Positions 1-10,163 of a DNA stretch of 64,000 bases are shown here, in pieces. The translations under genes were made by a program, and so were the position numbers. The DNA lies in the NCBI RefSeq assembly GCF_019320115.1, contig NC_089598.1, positions 79,920,570 through 79,984,569 of the forward strand. The letters run 5' to 3'. How positions within the stretch are numbered: the stretch's first letter is position 1; each line of letters opens with the position of its first letter. Below the pieces are notes generated by a model that was not told the DNA's origin, ran no database searches, and saw nothing but the letters and a program-made list of their open reading frames with translations. The DNA comes from Miscanthus floridulus (Eukaryota > Streptophyta > Magnoliopsida > Poales > Poaceae).

Positions 1-48
1 CCCGACCACTTCGTCGTCCACTGCCCCAAGAAGAACAAGCCCCTCTAG
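1..48 (+). pseudogene. 3' scrap of a retrotransposon gag zinc knuckle
   Basis: The first 48 bases read in frame 1 as the end of a CCHC zinc knuckle (the part around PDHFVVHCPKK) followed by a TAG stop. This resembles the nucleocapsid end of plant LTR-retrotransposon gag. The upstream part lies outside the window, so the family (Copia or Gypsy) cannot be settled. No continuing coding sequence follows, so it is a truncated remnant. Confidence 0.4.
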
Positions 49-263
49 TCGTCATTTTCGGTCCTTCATTGTCGATCATTTTGATTCTCATCAGAGATTG
101 CTAGCAGTGGGCAGCAAAAGAATATGAATATGATGGCACAGAGAAGCCGAGCACACCACCAGGTGACATGACTCCCAAAGAGGCCATTCCTCTTAGTACA
201 GCCAGGAGATCACCAACACTGGGCGCAAGACCAGATAACCACTCTGAATGACAGTGCTATATA

Positions 264-340
264 CTCCCTCCGTCCCAGTTTATCTGTCGTCGTAGCGACA
301 GTAGAGTGTCCCAATTTATCTGTCGTTGGCTACTCGTGTC
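264..340. mobile_element. Stowaway-like terminus, one end only
   Basis: The sequence starting CTCCCTCCGTCCCAG directly after a TA dinucleotide matches the canonical Stowaway (Tc1/mariner) MITE end. The motif TTTATCTGTCG then occurs twice about 40 bp apart. No inverted partner end (GGGACGGAGGGAG) is visible nearby, so this is a truncated or rearranged copy, and the right edge given here is arbitrary. Confidence 0.45.
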
Positions 341-379
341 GTACTGGTAGTAGCTGTACTGCAGCGCACCACGCGTTGT

Positions 380-892
380 CGACCAAGGCAAGCCTTATCC
401 CTTCCCTCCCCCTCCCAGCCTCACACAGCAGCTTCACACACCACGAAAAAAAGCATCCTCATCCCCATCCTCATCGGCCTCATCCCCAATCTCGGCGGAT
501 CCGCAAGCTTGCCGTCGCGGCCGCCCTCCGGCGACTCCCCTCCGCCTACATGGTCTAGCGCCGGGTCACGCGAGCAGGGAGCGCGGGCTGCTACTCCGCG
601 CGACGCCGCCAAGGCTCTACGGCAGCGCACTGCGCCTGCCTCCTCCGACCACGCCTCGCCCTTGCATCCTGCATCAGCTCACGGGAGCTGGGAGCACCGG
701 CCCCTCCTCCACGCGACACCGCTGAGGCGCCGACGACCATCCAAAAGCGTAGGGCCCGAGCACAGTGGTCGATCCGACACGCAGAGGCACGCCGCTCGTG
801 CTATCCGCAAACGTAGCGGATTATATTGGGTGCGTACTCCGTACTTGCTACTAGTATACCATGAACGCATGAATTGTTTAGTATTCTGGTGA
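380..892 (+). other. GC-rich segment, possible 5' exon of an unknown gene
   Basis: This GC-rich block contains an open frame from 326 to 892 that is rich in Ser, Pro, Arg and Ala. I recognise no domain, and such composition gives open frames by chance. It could be the leader or first exon of the unknown gene whose likely later exon starts after the splice-like CTACAG near 1663, with the Tourist MITE lying in the intron. There is no direct evidence of coding. Confidence 0.2.
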
Positions 893-1109
893 AATCCTCG
901 GGGTTACCATACTGAGATCTAGAATCTAGGATTGACTAGTACTAGGCATGGCCGCTTTTTCCCAGATCTTTGCTCTTTGCATTGCGTATACTAGTAGATG
1001 CCTTTTGGAATAGTCTAGCTGCAGCTATGCTCGTTGGATGCAAAATCAAGCTAAGGTGCCAGCTTAATACTACTGCGTGCTTGCTAGTAGTAGATGCATG
1101 CTAGCATAA

Positions 1110-1489
1110 GAGCAACTCAAGAGTTTGTCTAAAACTAATAGCCAAATTCCTTATTTTAGCCATTGTGTAAAATAAAAAAGTCTAAAAAAAGGACTCTACA
1201 ACAGTCTAGCTATTTTGTGTCTTGTATATTTGAAAACATGCTATTTCTGGATAGGGCCAAAAGAAATTCATGAGGGGGAGGGGAGCGCCAAACAGAAATT
1301 CATGCAGGGAAGAGGGATAGCTAGTGGCTGCTGTGTCCTGTGTGCTATTTGTAGCTAGAGAGAAATAAGGGATACATGACTTCTTATTTTAGATTACCGG
1401 ATACAATATCTGTTGGAGTCCTGTTCTTCCACAAAAAAAGTCTAAATGTAGACTCCAAAACAAATATACACCATCTGTTGGAGTTGCTC
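1110..1489. mobile_element. Tourist-like (PIF/Harbinger) MITE, 380 bp
   Basis: The terminal inverted repeats are GAGCAACTC at 1110 and GAGTTGCTC ending at 1489, flanked by TAA at 1107-1109 and 1490-1492. A TAA 3-bp target duplication is diagnostic of PIF/Harbinger-derived Tourist MITEs. The body is AT-rich and non-coding. Subterminal inverted similarity continues inward (GTCTAAAA on the left, TCTAAATGTAGAC on the right). Confidence 0.8.
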
Positions 1490-1663
1490 TAACACTTTAT
1501 TCATTTTTGTGTGGGCGGATTGCTTAGTACTACTAGTTCGTATTAGAGTGATATCTGCATCTAACATTTAGGAAAATGGTCGCTCAGCTGCTATCATGCT
1601 CATAAACCTATTGCTGAACTGGTGCTGCTTTGATTAACAAGACTGCCTTCTTGTGCTACAGGC

Positions 1664-2524
1664 GATCCTTCGATGGCAGGCGGCAAGGGAGCACATGGGG
1701 GTAGCCGGTTCATTCGTCACTTGCGGATGAAGCGCGCCTTGGGCATCCCATTGAGCCATAGGATGTGGCCCACCAGGCAGATGCGTGGCCGGGATCGTCG
1801 TCGTGGAACTTGGTTTGACCGGGAGCTAAACTGCATCGCCATCGAAGGAGTGGATTTTGCTCAAGATACAGAAGAAGGGGGTGCAGATCGATTTGGCGGA
1901 TGAAGATGGAGTTGCTAAGGGTTCATCTTTGCTTGGTGATGACGATGAGTATGTGCCTGAGACAGAGCCACAGGATGTTACTACGGCAAGCAAAATTACT
2001 GGGCCGTGCGCCAACCATGGTCGTCTGCATTTGGGGTCAGCCATCTAAACGTTGTCTTGCAATTTGGTTGTCATACTGGTACCTTACTAATTTTGTGTAC
2101 AAATTCTGTGTGCAGTACTGCGCTTCACGAGTGGCGACGGCTTATTTCTGATGTGGAGAATGAGAGCGCCAAGGTGCAGATGGACACCGCCAAGTTGGAG
2201 AAGGAGAGTGCCAAGATGGAGATGGAGAGTGACAACTTCGTGATGAGTGCCAAGGTGCAAATGGACACTGTCAAGTTGGAGAAGGAGAGTGTGAAGGTGC
2301 AGATGGGCAGTGTCAAGTTGGAGAAGGAGAGTGCCGAAGTGTTGATGGGCAGTGTCAAGTTGGAGAAGCAGGGTGCCAAGGTGGAGATGGACAGTGTGAA
2401 ATTGGAGAAGGAGAGTGCCAAGGTGGAGATGGACATGAGTATTAGATACGAACAAAAGCAACTTAAACCTTGTTTATATATACAACAGCAGTATTTGCTG
2501 AACAATGCAAAAGCATCATTGTAG
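1664..2524 (+). pseudogene. unknown fragmented coding region with C-terminal coiled coil
   Basis: After a splice-like CTACAG there is an open frame from ATG 1673 to 1903 (76 aa, basic, many Arg and His). A second frame at 1857-2048 is acidic and Ser-rich and looks coding, and a third frame ends at 2524. The last contains a Lys/Glu-rich coiled coil made of 14-residue repeats with the core KLEKESAKVQMD. The pieces lie in different frames, so either introns separate them or the gene is decayed. I do not recognise the protein. The coiled-coil tail could belong to a transposon accessory protein or to a host protein of unknown role. Confidence 0.3.
2157..2433 (+). repeat. 42-bp coding tandem repeat (14-aa heptad pairs)
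   Basis: About six imperfect 42-bp units share the core AAGTTGGAGAAGGAGAGTG and encode two heptads each (pattern ESAKVQMDxxKLEK). One unit is enlarged by an internal insertion around 2227-2262 (DNFVMSAK). On the plus strand the repeat gives a charged coiled coil; the minus strand gives only His/Leu-rich shadows. Copy number is likely to vary between alleles. Confidence 0.75.
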
Positions 2525-2940
2525 TGTGAGGAATACCCTATTCAAAACGACGGGGTTGTAGTTTTCATATTCCATTACCACATTCTGGATAAGTTCATCC
2601 ACGTTTCTATTCTATCCGTTATCGACTGAAGAGAAGCAAAAAAACCAAGGTCAAGGCAGTTCATATCAGGTAAATTAGCAGGCTGGTTAGTTAGGCGTAT
2701 ATCTAGGCCTGTTTGGGCTACTGCTAGCTTGAAATCTGCATCATCTGCTCGTACATGAGAAGGGGCATTATCCTGTTGTATCCATATTGTCTCATGTCTT
2801 GATTCTGTAGGCCAACATTCTTGTATAGCTGGTATTAGTTTTGTGATCATATAAGATCTCATAGTTTGTCTATCAACCTTCATGGTCTTTGTGATAGGTG
2901 TGCCCCTCGGTCTGTTGTCACTTATTCTTTTTGCTGGTTC

Positions 2941-3013
2941 CTGTAATTATAAAAATTGTTGAGCCAAATAGCTTAAAATGGATTGCAAGTACTATGTAGA
3001 GAATGACTAGTAC
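2941..3013 (-). other. conserved intron in the MLE transposase gene
   Basis: On the minus strand the exon ends ...CGTGAG and the intron starts GTACTAGTC and ends ATAATTACAG. Splicing joins FARE to EPAKRIS and restores the frame into the RGTPITKT block that precedes the second catalytic Asp. A short intron in this part of the gene fits what I know of plant MLE genes. Confidence 0.75.
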
Positions 3014-3911
3014 CTCACGCGCAAATGGCCATATGCCTATAAGTCCATTAAAATAGCATCTCCCTTCACCATCAAACCTAGGCCTTCCAACAGCAGAATA
3101 AAACATGATTTTGTGAATGGCATTCTTGTTTTGCACTGTCCTATGTGGATCTTCTTCATTTGGATGCAAGTACATGGTCTTATTCTTCTATGTACCATTG
3201 AACCACTTCTCATCTGAGTGAATAATATTTTTCATATTCTCGAACTTTGGATTGTTTGGCAGAGTACTTGCATCTAGCTTAGAGAGAATCCACCACAACC
3301 TTGCCTGTTTGTTTTCTTCCTTCAAATAAGGCCTCAATGCATTTGAGTGTCGTCGTAGCATGCCTTCTTTGAACAACCTATGTATAGTGCTTTTACTGCT
3401 TTGAAGACCATATGCTAATGACCTTATGGTTCCCCTTCTGTTTAAGGGAATATCAGCAACCCTAGTGAGGTCCACTTGAATTTTTTTACGACCACAATTC
3501 TTAGGTCTCAAAGAATTGACATCTACTGGTATGCCTTGTGCCAAACAATTTTGTGCTCTCTGCCACACTCGTTGTATTGTGCACACATGGACATTGTACT
3601 TTGCAGCAATAAGTGTTGTGCTGTTTCGCTGTAATATGCCATTAGTGCTTAACTGAAGCAAATCTTGATATATGTCTTGCCTTTGTCTTTGTGTCAAATT
3701 CTTGAGCATATTTGCTGCTTCTTCTTGTAGGGGTTCCTGATAGTCTTCGTCATCCGAGTCGGACAACCCATCTTCGTCAAATAGGATGTGAACACCATCT
3801 GTGTACACACCAAAATCATGTATGACATCGTCCAAGGTATCTTCTTGCAAGGCCATGTTGTCATCTGCTACAAAAAATATAGATTGTGTGCTGATTGTCG
3901 TAAATAGATTA

Positions 3912-4475
3912 TGGAACTTTTTTGACATGGAGAATTATTGTTGCAATCATGACTGTAAACTGAGGGAAATAATCACCTATATGTAGGTTATCTTGTTCTT
4001 CCTATGGGTCATTTAAATCAAATGCATAGCCGGCAGTGTCACCTGGTACAGAAGCAAGCTGATCAATTAAGAGTGCATTGTCACCCACACATGTGAGTTA
4101 TTCTCCCTCTCTCGATACAACAGTTAGTATTAGTTTAGAACAGAGAGAATAGACACCAAAATTTCTTAGATGTTGCTACACATTTTAGTAGTAGGGAGGA
4201 AATAAATTAGAACATAAAAATTGAGGAGATAGAGTGAGGCTAGAGAGAACTGCTTCACAAAAGATTATGAAACTTTTTGATATGGACAATTATTGTTGCA
4301 AACATGACTTGAACATGAGTATTGAATAATCACCTGCATGCAGATTTTATTCTTCTTCTTCATGTGGATCATTTAAATCAAATGGATGGCCAGCATTGTC
4401 ACCTGGTACAGAAGCAAGCTGTTGATTAGAAAATTGCATTGTGACCCACACATGTGAGTTATTGTCCCCTCTCAT
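3912..4475 (-). repeat. tandem duplication of a DLN-containing MLE exon
   Basis: About 205 bp at 3912-4115 is repeated at 4263-4475 with clear similarity. Shared landmarks are GACATGGA, ATTATTGTTGCAA, ATCATTTAAATCAAATG, TCACCTGGTACAGAAGCAAGCTG and ACATGTGAGTTATT. On the minus strand each copy encodes an exon with the core FDLNDP. The gene therefore has an internal exon duplication that adds DLN motifs to the transposase N-terminus. Confidence 0.7.
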
Positions 4476-4828
4476 TCCAAATTAATTTTGAACTTAAGCA
4501 AATATGAGCTGCATGCCTTACACAAAAAAATTAACTAATGTTGCTTGCAATTTTATGAGACAGAGACTACACCAGTTGATACTGAACAGAGAGAGGATAT
4601 AAAGGAGCCCTGCTGCAAAAAGTTTCAGGTGACAGGTATACACTAAAAATTCCCAGATGATCATAGTGATTTTAGCAAAGAGGAACTAAAGCACCATTTA
4701 CTAATTTAGGAGAGAGAGAGACTATAGAGAACACCTGGTACACAAGAGTTTCTGGTGAGAAAATAGTAGCAATAACTAAGTAACATGATGTTGCTTCTGA
4801 TTTTAGAACCGAAAAATAAACAAGAGCA

Positions 4829-4829
4829 T

Positions 4830-4861
<32 letters not shown>

Positions 4862-4972
4862 AGAAAAATAAACAAGAGCAGAGAGAGAGAGGGCGAGGGA
4901 GGGAGGGAGGGAGCGAGCGAGGGAGGGAGGGAGAGGGAGAGGGAGAGGGAGAGGGAGAGGGAGAGAGAGATA
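4829..4972. repeat. GA/GGGA microsatellite in the MLE gene
   Basis: This is a purine run of GA and GGGA units in two blocks (4829-4864 and 4880-4972), separated by a duplicated AAAAATAAACAAGAGCA segment. It lies within intron sequence of the minus-strand transposase gene. It accounts for the long Leu/Ser/Pro shadow frame there. Confidence 0.85.
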
Positions 4973-5278
4973 AACTAGTTCAAATTTTGGGTACAAACAA
5001 ATGTGCTTACCTTGATGAATTTCTGCTTGTTCATCATTTTGATCAGGATGGAGACCAAAGTGGTCAGCTCCCCAAACTTCATCTACAGCCACTACATCTT
5101 GATCCTCTTCATGTCCGGCAAGAATCTTGTTGAGATCAGGCACCTTCTCTCCTCCCTCATCTGGTAGTGTGTTTAAGTCTAGCATGGAAGATGGATGAGA
5201 GGTGAAGGTTCAAATGAAGGCAACGAGAGGGTCACCAGGCTTTTATTTCCTAGTATATGGTCAAGAAATGGCGCTGGT

Positions 5279-5401
5279 GGCAATAGTTTGAAGTTTTAGA
5301 TTGCTTTGGCTGTGTAAAATTAGCGCTAAGTGGTTTTTGCGGCAATAGTTTGAAGTTTCAATTTGTTTTGGCTATAAATTTGACGCTAAGTGGTGTTTGC
5401 C
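5279..5401. repeat. two-copy 62-bp direct repeat upstream of the MLE gene
   Basis: GGCAATAGTTTGAAGTTT begins both copies (5279 and 5341), and both end near GCGCTAAGTGG / GACGCTAAGTGG and GTTTTTGC / GTGTTTGCC. The repeat lies 95-215 bp upstream of the MLE start codon at 5185. It could be part of that gene's promoter or of the element's terminal region; no function is shown. Confidence 0.5.
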
Positions 5402-5799
5402 GCCGAGCAAAATGTATTTTTTCGTTGTCAGCATTGATTTTTTAAGAGAAAAACAATGTACTGCATGTTTAAGTGTGAAAAGGTGGATGCCAATGCTGAT
5501 TTGTTTATTTTAAAAAATGATGCGGTGGATGGCATTTCGGGCTAAGTTCAAATAAAGAAGGGCCATGAAAGAAAACGGGACTTTTTTTAGGGCCTTATAG
5601 ATAATTCTCTCTCTTGTTTTTAGGGAAATTGATGATAAACCATTCATCGCTATGTTGATTTTGAGAAGACTCGGCTTAAGCCATAACCATCCGACAGAAT
5701 GTAGGTCTCAATTGTAGAATTTGCCCTAGCACAAGGGGGAAAACGTGGCATCCTAGCAATAAGCAGAACAAATGTGTGTCACTACAACAAATAGTAATA

Positions 5800-6461
5800 G
5801 AGACTTTTCCCTGTGTGCCATTATAAAATATCGTAATCCCTTGTGTGCCCTTGAAAAAATTCAGCGGTCTTCAGCGCTACTACTCTAACTTTTTCGTGTC
5901 ATCCATGCCACTTCCGTCAGTTTGGCCACCAACGTCGTTAAACTGCAGGTGTGAAAAGACGAAAATGCCCATAAGTTAAATATGTTATTAATTTTTTTGA
6001 GCATCTTAACGACTTCAAATGAAAAAACTCAAAACTAGAAAGTTGTAGATCTCGTCGAGATCTATAATTTTCATATAATTTTTTTTTCATTTAATTTCGC
6101 AAAAAAAATATGATTTGATATGATTAATATATCTTAGAAAAATCATATTATTTTTTTTGCGAAATTAAATGAAAAAAAAAATTATATGAAAATTATAGAT
6201 CTCGACGAGATCTACAACTTTCTAGTTTTGAGTTTTTTCATTGGAAGTCGTTAAGATGCTCAAAAAAAATTAATAACATATTTGAACTTAAGGGCATTTT
6301 CGTCTTTTCACACCTACAGTTTAACGGCGTTCGAGCCCAAACTGACGGAAGTGGCATGGATGACACGAAAAAGTTGAAGTAGTGGCGCTGAAGACCGCTG
6401 AATTTTTCAGAGGCACACAGAGAATTACGATCTTTTATAATGGCACCCAGGGAAAAGTCTC
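5800..6461. mobile_element. foldback MULE-type MITE, 662 bp, TSD ATAGTAATA
   Basis: The termini are GAGACTTTTCCCTGTGTGCC at 5800 and its near-perfect inverse ending at 6461. The 9-bp duplication ATAGTAATA flanks it at 5791-5799 and 6462-6470. The element is almost one long palindrome: the halves meet in the AT-rich centre near 6130 and share GTTGTAGATCTCG and AACGACTTC-type blocks. A 9-bp duplication fits Mutator-superfamily MITEs. The right arm of the host element has an uninterrupted target at 17626-17634 (TATTACTAT on the plus strand), which proves this was an insertion. Confidence 0.92.
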
Positions 6462-6905
6462 ATAGTAATAACGGATAACAATACACCGCTACACAAATCC
6501 CAGCATCACAACGGCTTCATGACCTTTGAATTCTTTGATGCAGTTGCTACAGCAACGGCAAAGGGGCTCCAAAGCAATGCCAACATGTAGGACGAGAAGT
6601 CGGAGACTTCGCCATCGTCCATTCGGTAAAACCAAATCTGGGATTTCACCCAGAGGTACGGTACCAAATGGCTGCTTTATTTGACTCCTGCTACCTTTTC
6701 CTGTCACTTCACGTACTATTACTGCTTATAACAGTTAACATACAAGAACCCTTGTGTACGATATAAAACACTTCACAACGCACGAAACAAACTCCACGAG
6801 ATAAACACCGGGATGTCACACGAGATGAAGTGATATATATGAGATGACTGGTTTCAAAGGAAGGCGTAGGCGATCCGGGAGTTGCTTGAGCCTTTGAGCC
6901 CCCGG

Positions 6906-7565
6906 TCAAGGATTACGAATCGGATGTTGAGGATCGTGCTGGCTCGGTTCAGGAGGGTGACCTGAAATCAAAACGGCATGAAGTAGCTAATCAGCAGAAA
7001 TTGTTATTGGATTCCTTAGGATTTGTGTAGCAACTAAGTATCTCCTTCCTGCGAAATTTACACATTCCCAACGTAGGAGAATTGCTCAAATAGCTTATAA
7101 TCTTTAATTCGCAAAAAAAAAAGCTTAATCTTTGGGCTAGCCTTGGATGAGAGACATGTAGTCTTGTACTCCTAGCTTGGTGCTTCATAAGCATACATAC
7201 ATCATATAGCCGTGGGAAAAAAATGTAGTGCTGCTGCTCAAGAACAGAGTAAAAAACAAAGTTTCAACCCTACCTTTTCGAGTATGTTGATCATCGTCTT
7301 TGGCTGGAGCAGCTGGGGGCTCGATGGCCGGACCCCGACGAACCGCAGATTCGCTGCCTGGGGCGGCTGGAGGCTTAGTGGCCGGAACTGCCGGAGGAAC
7401 GTCACCGGTGGCAGGGCTCATCGCCGAAGTGCAAAGAAGATTTCTCTTTGTCGCGAGAGGTAAACATGGTGTTTTTCTTGGTAAATACTTCTCTGTAGCG
7501 AGGATCGCCCAGGACTGAAAAAATTTCTGGATCCGCGACTGCCTAGCAGTAGCAGCAAGCGCCAT
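6906..7565 (-). CDS. small two-exon gene in left arm, unknown protein (115 aa)
   Basis: Exon 1 is 7565-7274 (starting MALAATARQSR) and exon 2 is 6961-6906. The intron starts GTAGGGTTG and ends GATTTCAG. The spliced reading frame is open and ends in ...PIRNP plus a TGA. The protein has a basic N-terminal part (RIQKFFQSW) and an Ala/Pro-rich middle; I recognise no domain. The intron, the open frame and a matching copy in the other arm support a real gene, possibly one captured from the host and then duplicated with the arm. It points outward, away from the GRF genes. No expression evidence is visible. Confidence 0.45.
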
Positions 7566-7746
7566 TTGCTAGGCTGAGCAAGAGATTAGAGGCGATAAGA
7601 CTGCCTGTACACCAGGGGAAAAAATTATCTGTAGCAGTGCTGCACGATGTCACTTGTAAAGGTGAAATTTTTGTATTTTGGTCCCTTTTAAAAACATTTT
7701 TTATAAAAAGATTTACGCCAAAACGTTTGCTAAAAATAAACCATTT

Positions 7747-8072
7747 TTAGACGTCTTAGAACATGACGCCGAGGTATGAGGGTCGGCGTCGACTGACACG
7801 ACGCCGAGGTCTTGCCACGTCACGGACGACCCCGGTCGACGGCAACACGGTGGCACGTGGGGTCCGATACGTCGGCGTCGTGTCAGCCAACGCCACGGGT
7901 CCAACCTCGGCACGGCGGGACTACGCGCCGAGCTATTGGAACCATCCGGCGCGCGGCCCAGGCGGCCCAACAACACATCGTGGCCCAATAGCTCGGCGCG
8001 GGGTCACTTAACGCCGAGACACCAGACTCGGCGCGGCCCGACTCAACGCCGAGGTCTGGGCTCTTGAAGCCG
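7747..8072. repeat. 27-bp dyad cluster, left arm
   Basis: GC-rich strip with repeated units made of an 8-bp arm CTCGGCGT, an 11-nt spacer and the inverse ACGCCGAG, with variants. The outermost unit is 7747-7773, whose outer half is degenerate. This is the mirror image of the six units at 16062-16367. It lies between the small arm gene and the inner strip preceding the GRF gene. Confidence 0.75.
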
Positions 8073-8873
8073 CGCCGAGGCCCCCTTCTTCTTCCTCCCT
8101 CCATTCTGAAGACCGCCGGCTCTCTGTCTCCCAAATCCCCCCACGGTCCCCACGAAACTCTAACCCCCAAATGCGACCCTAGGTGCCCGGATCTCGTCTC
8201 CCGAAGTTTCCTCGAGGTAATGGTCCCTCCCCTCCTCCAATCTATCCGCGTAGATATGCTTGCATTATCTCTAATCATGTGGAATCATGGGTGTATGGTG
8301 TTTTGGTATATGTGTGTTTGCATTTACAAAATATATGGCTTAGGATGATTGAGTGCATTGTTGTTTAACTGTTTTATGTGCTGAACATGTTAGGTTAGTT
8401 TGGTTTCTAGTTATTTTGGTCATTAGGGTTCTTTGTTTATTGTAGGTGTCATTAGGGTTAGTTATTTGTTGGTCATTAGGGTTAGTATGTATTTTAGTTA
8501 TTTGTTAGTCATTACATTTCAATTTTTTATGACCAAGGCATTTTGCCAAGGTACTCCTCTTTCCCCTCTTTCATTTCATCCATTTAGATTCGGTTGTTTT
8601 TTAACTTGGCATTATAGGTTTGGTTCATGTTCATGTCATTCGTGCAATGTTTTGTGGTTCAAATGATTGAATGACCTAAATGTATGATTGTTGTTGTTGT
8701 TGTATATGTTCTGCTTTATAATCATTGAGTTAAATTTTGTGTTTGTTGGGATTCAAATTTGCTTAGGGTTTGTAATGAAAAGCTTATTTGGGAGGTATGG
8801 TGATTTAGTGTTATTAGCTTTACATTCGTTACAAGGTACTTTGGATTGATTTTTTTTTCTACGTAATGTTAGG

Positions 8874-9580
8874 ATGCCAAGGCGTGGTAAAGCTCGTATT
8901 CCAAGGTAATTCCAATGTTTATTCATTATTTGTGCAACAAATAGAAAACCATAGGTTTAGGTTTGGTTCTCCGTTAATATGACTAAATTCTTTCAATTGT
9001 AGCTATGGTCGCCAGAGGGCAAATCCCTACAACCTAAAGCCTCTCCCTGAAGGTGTTCCTCGACCAATATGCTTTTGTGGTGATCCTTGCAAGGTAGACA
9101 TCTCTGAAGATGAGGAAACATATAGACAGAGGTACTGGATGTGTCCCAATTATGCATGGGAACCTACAAAGCAACAGCGTTGTGCATCGTTTGTGAGCAA
9201 TTTTTATTGTGTGTTAATTAATTTTCTTGTGATATTAAGTATTGCTTCTTTATTTGTTTTCTAACAATTTATTTTTCTTGCAGACCGTTCCACCACTGTG
9301 TGACTTTAAGCAGTGGATTGACACTGAGATCAAGGAGTCGGACAAGCAGCATCTAAAAGGCCTGAAGGAGTGGGATGCGGAGGTTAAGGAGAGGTTTGAG
9401 CAGAGACGCAGACAGGAGGCTATAGAAAAGGAGCATAAGGAAGAGGAGGAAAGGAGGCGTGTTGCTGCGTACAGGGTGGAGAGGGAGAAGAAGCTTGAGC
9501 GTGTGCGCCGAGCGAAGGCAGCGATGGAGGAGAATTCCGATGCCCAGAGGAAGGGAAAGTGGCCTCGTTGCACTCAGTAG
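8874..9580 (+). CDS. GRF-type zinc-finger coiled-coil protein, MULE accessory gene 1
   Basis: Three exons (8874-8905, 9003-9192, 9284-9580) have GT-AG junctions and join in frame to give 172 aa with a TAG stop. The N-terminus MPRRGKARIPR is strongly basic. Residues about 35-85 hold a GRF-like zinc finger: CFCGDPC, then RYWMCPN, then a Cys before FKQWID. The C-terminal half is a Lys/Glu/Arg coiled coil ending in a basic tail. GRF fingers bind single-stranded or structured DNA/RNA in known proteins such as topoisomerase III and APE2. It is transcribed inward from the left arm, in the place that mudrB holds in MuDR. A role as transposition cofactor is inferred. Confidence 0.72.
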
Positions 9581-9616
9581 GTATTTGGTTTATTCATGAG
9601 CGATGTCGTGTAGCCC

Positions 9617-9735
9617 TGGACTTTTTTTACTATGTTGTAATGCACTTTACTTTTATTTCAGATGAACTTATTCCCTGGACTTTTTTATTATGTTGTAATG
9701 TACTATGCTTTTATTTCAGATGGTCTTATGCCCTG
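9617..9735. repeat. two-copy 59-bp direct repeat in the 3' region of accessory gene 1
   Basis: Both copies begin CTGGACTTTTTT and contain TATGTTGTAATG and CTTTTATTTCAGATG. They sit just after the TAG at 9578-9580, where the 3' untranslated region is expected. Confidence 0.6.
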
Positions 9736-10163
9736 TACTTCGTTAACTATCCTAGGACTGTAGTGCTACTGTTTGTATCACTGAAAAGGCTACTTGTGCT
9801 GTTGCAGTCACTGAAAGGGCTACAAGTACTGTTGCAGTCAATAAAAAGTCTATTTGAAAACTCACTAAAAAGCCTAGATTCGTTTACTGTTGTATCCGTA
9901 TACGCAATGAATTTATATCAGAGTGATGTACTGCATTTAGATGAAGTGACAAAACACAGGTGTAGCCTTTTCAGATGAAATGACCAGTTATGATTGTAGG
10001 CTTTTCAGATGAAGCATCTAGCCTTTGCAGATTCAATAAATGAGTACGCACACAAGTTTTTTGTCAAGTAGCATTCATGGTGAACCTACCTTCATCTCTA
10101 TATATAGTGCTCCATGTCTTGCTCCACATCCACATAACTTGTTTTCTGGTTTAGTTTTAGCAA

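Larger units (their letters stand above)
2500..5185 (-). pseudogene. mariner-like (plant MLE) transposase, decayed
   Basis: This is a Tc1/mariner-superfamily transposase of the plant DD39D group. Reading from 5185 down, a short N-terminal exon (to about 5011) is acidic and DLN-rich. Further DLN-containing exon copies follow at about 4430-4340 and 4080-4000. The body at 3928-3188 has helix-turn-helix regions and IHSDEKWF with the first catalytic Asp. A 73-bp GT-AG intron (2941-3013) precedes the part with QQDNAPSH (second Asp) and CLDLGFF (third Asp); exactly 39 residues separate these two Asp. Breaks are a TAG just after WFNGT (about 3188-3190), a frameshift near 2610 and a TGA near 2525. All catalytic Asp survive. 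Terminal inverted repeats were not found, so the element's borders are unknown. Confidence 0.85.
5535..8534. repeat. left inverted arm of the composite MULE
   Basis: This arm is the reverse complement of 15581-17889, with only scattered mismatches apparent by eye. It contains, from the outside in, an AT-rich tip, the foldback MITE inserted at 5800, the small two-exon gene on the minus strand (6906-7565), a 27-bp dyad cluster (7747-8060) and an inner TTAGGGTTAGTTATTTG-rich strip up to 8534. It probably holds the promoter for the plus-strand GRF genes that begin at 8874. Confidence 0.9.

Noticed and set aside
2087..2505. Minus-strand frames rich in His/Leu/Thr (124 and 126 codons)
   Set aside because: They are the antisense of the 42-bp coiled-coil repeat; the plus strand gives a chemically sensible coiled coil.
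4706..5185. 159-codon minus frame as one intact protein
   Set aside because: Only the first ~58 codons (to 5011) look coding; the rest translates a GA microsatellite beyond a good GTAAGC donor site.
5800..6461. Large palindrome as a replication origin or terminator structure
   Set aside because: The 9-bp duplication and empty site in the other arm show that it is a foldback MITE.
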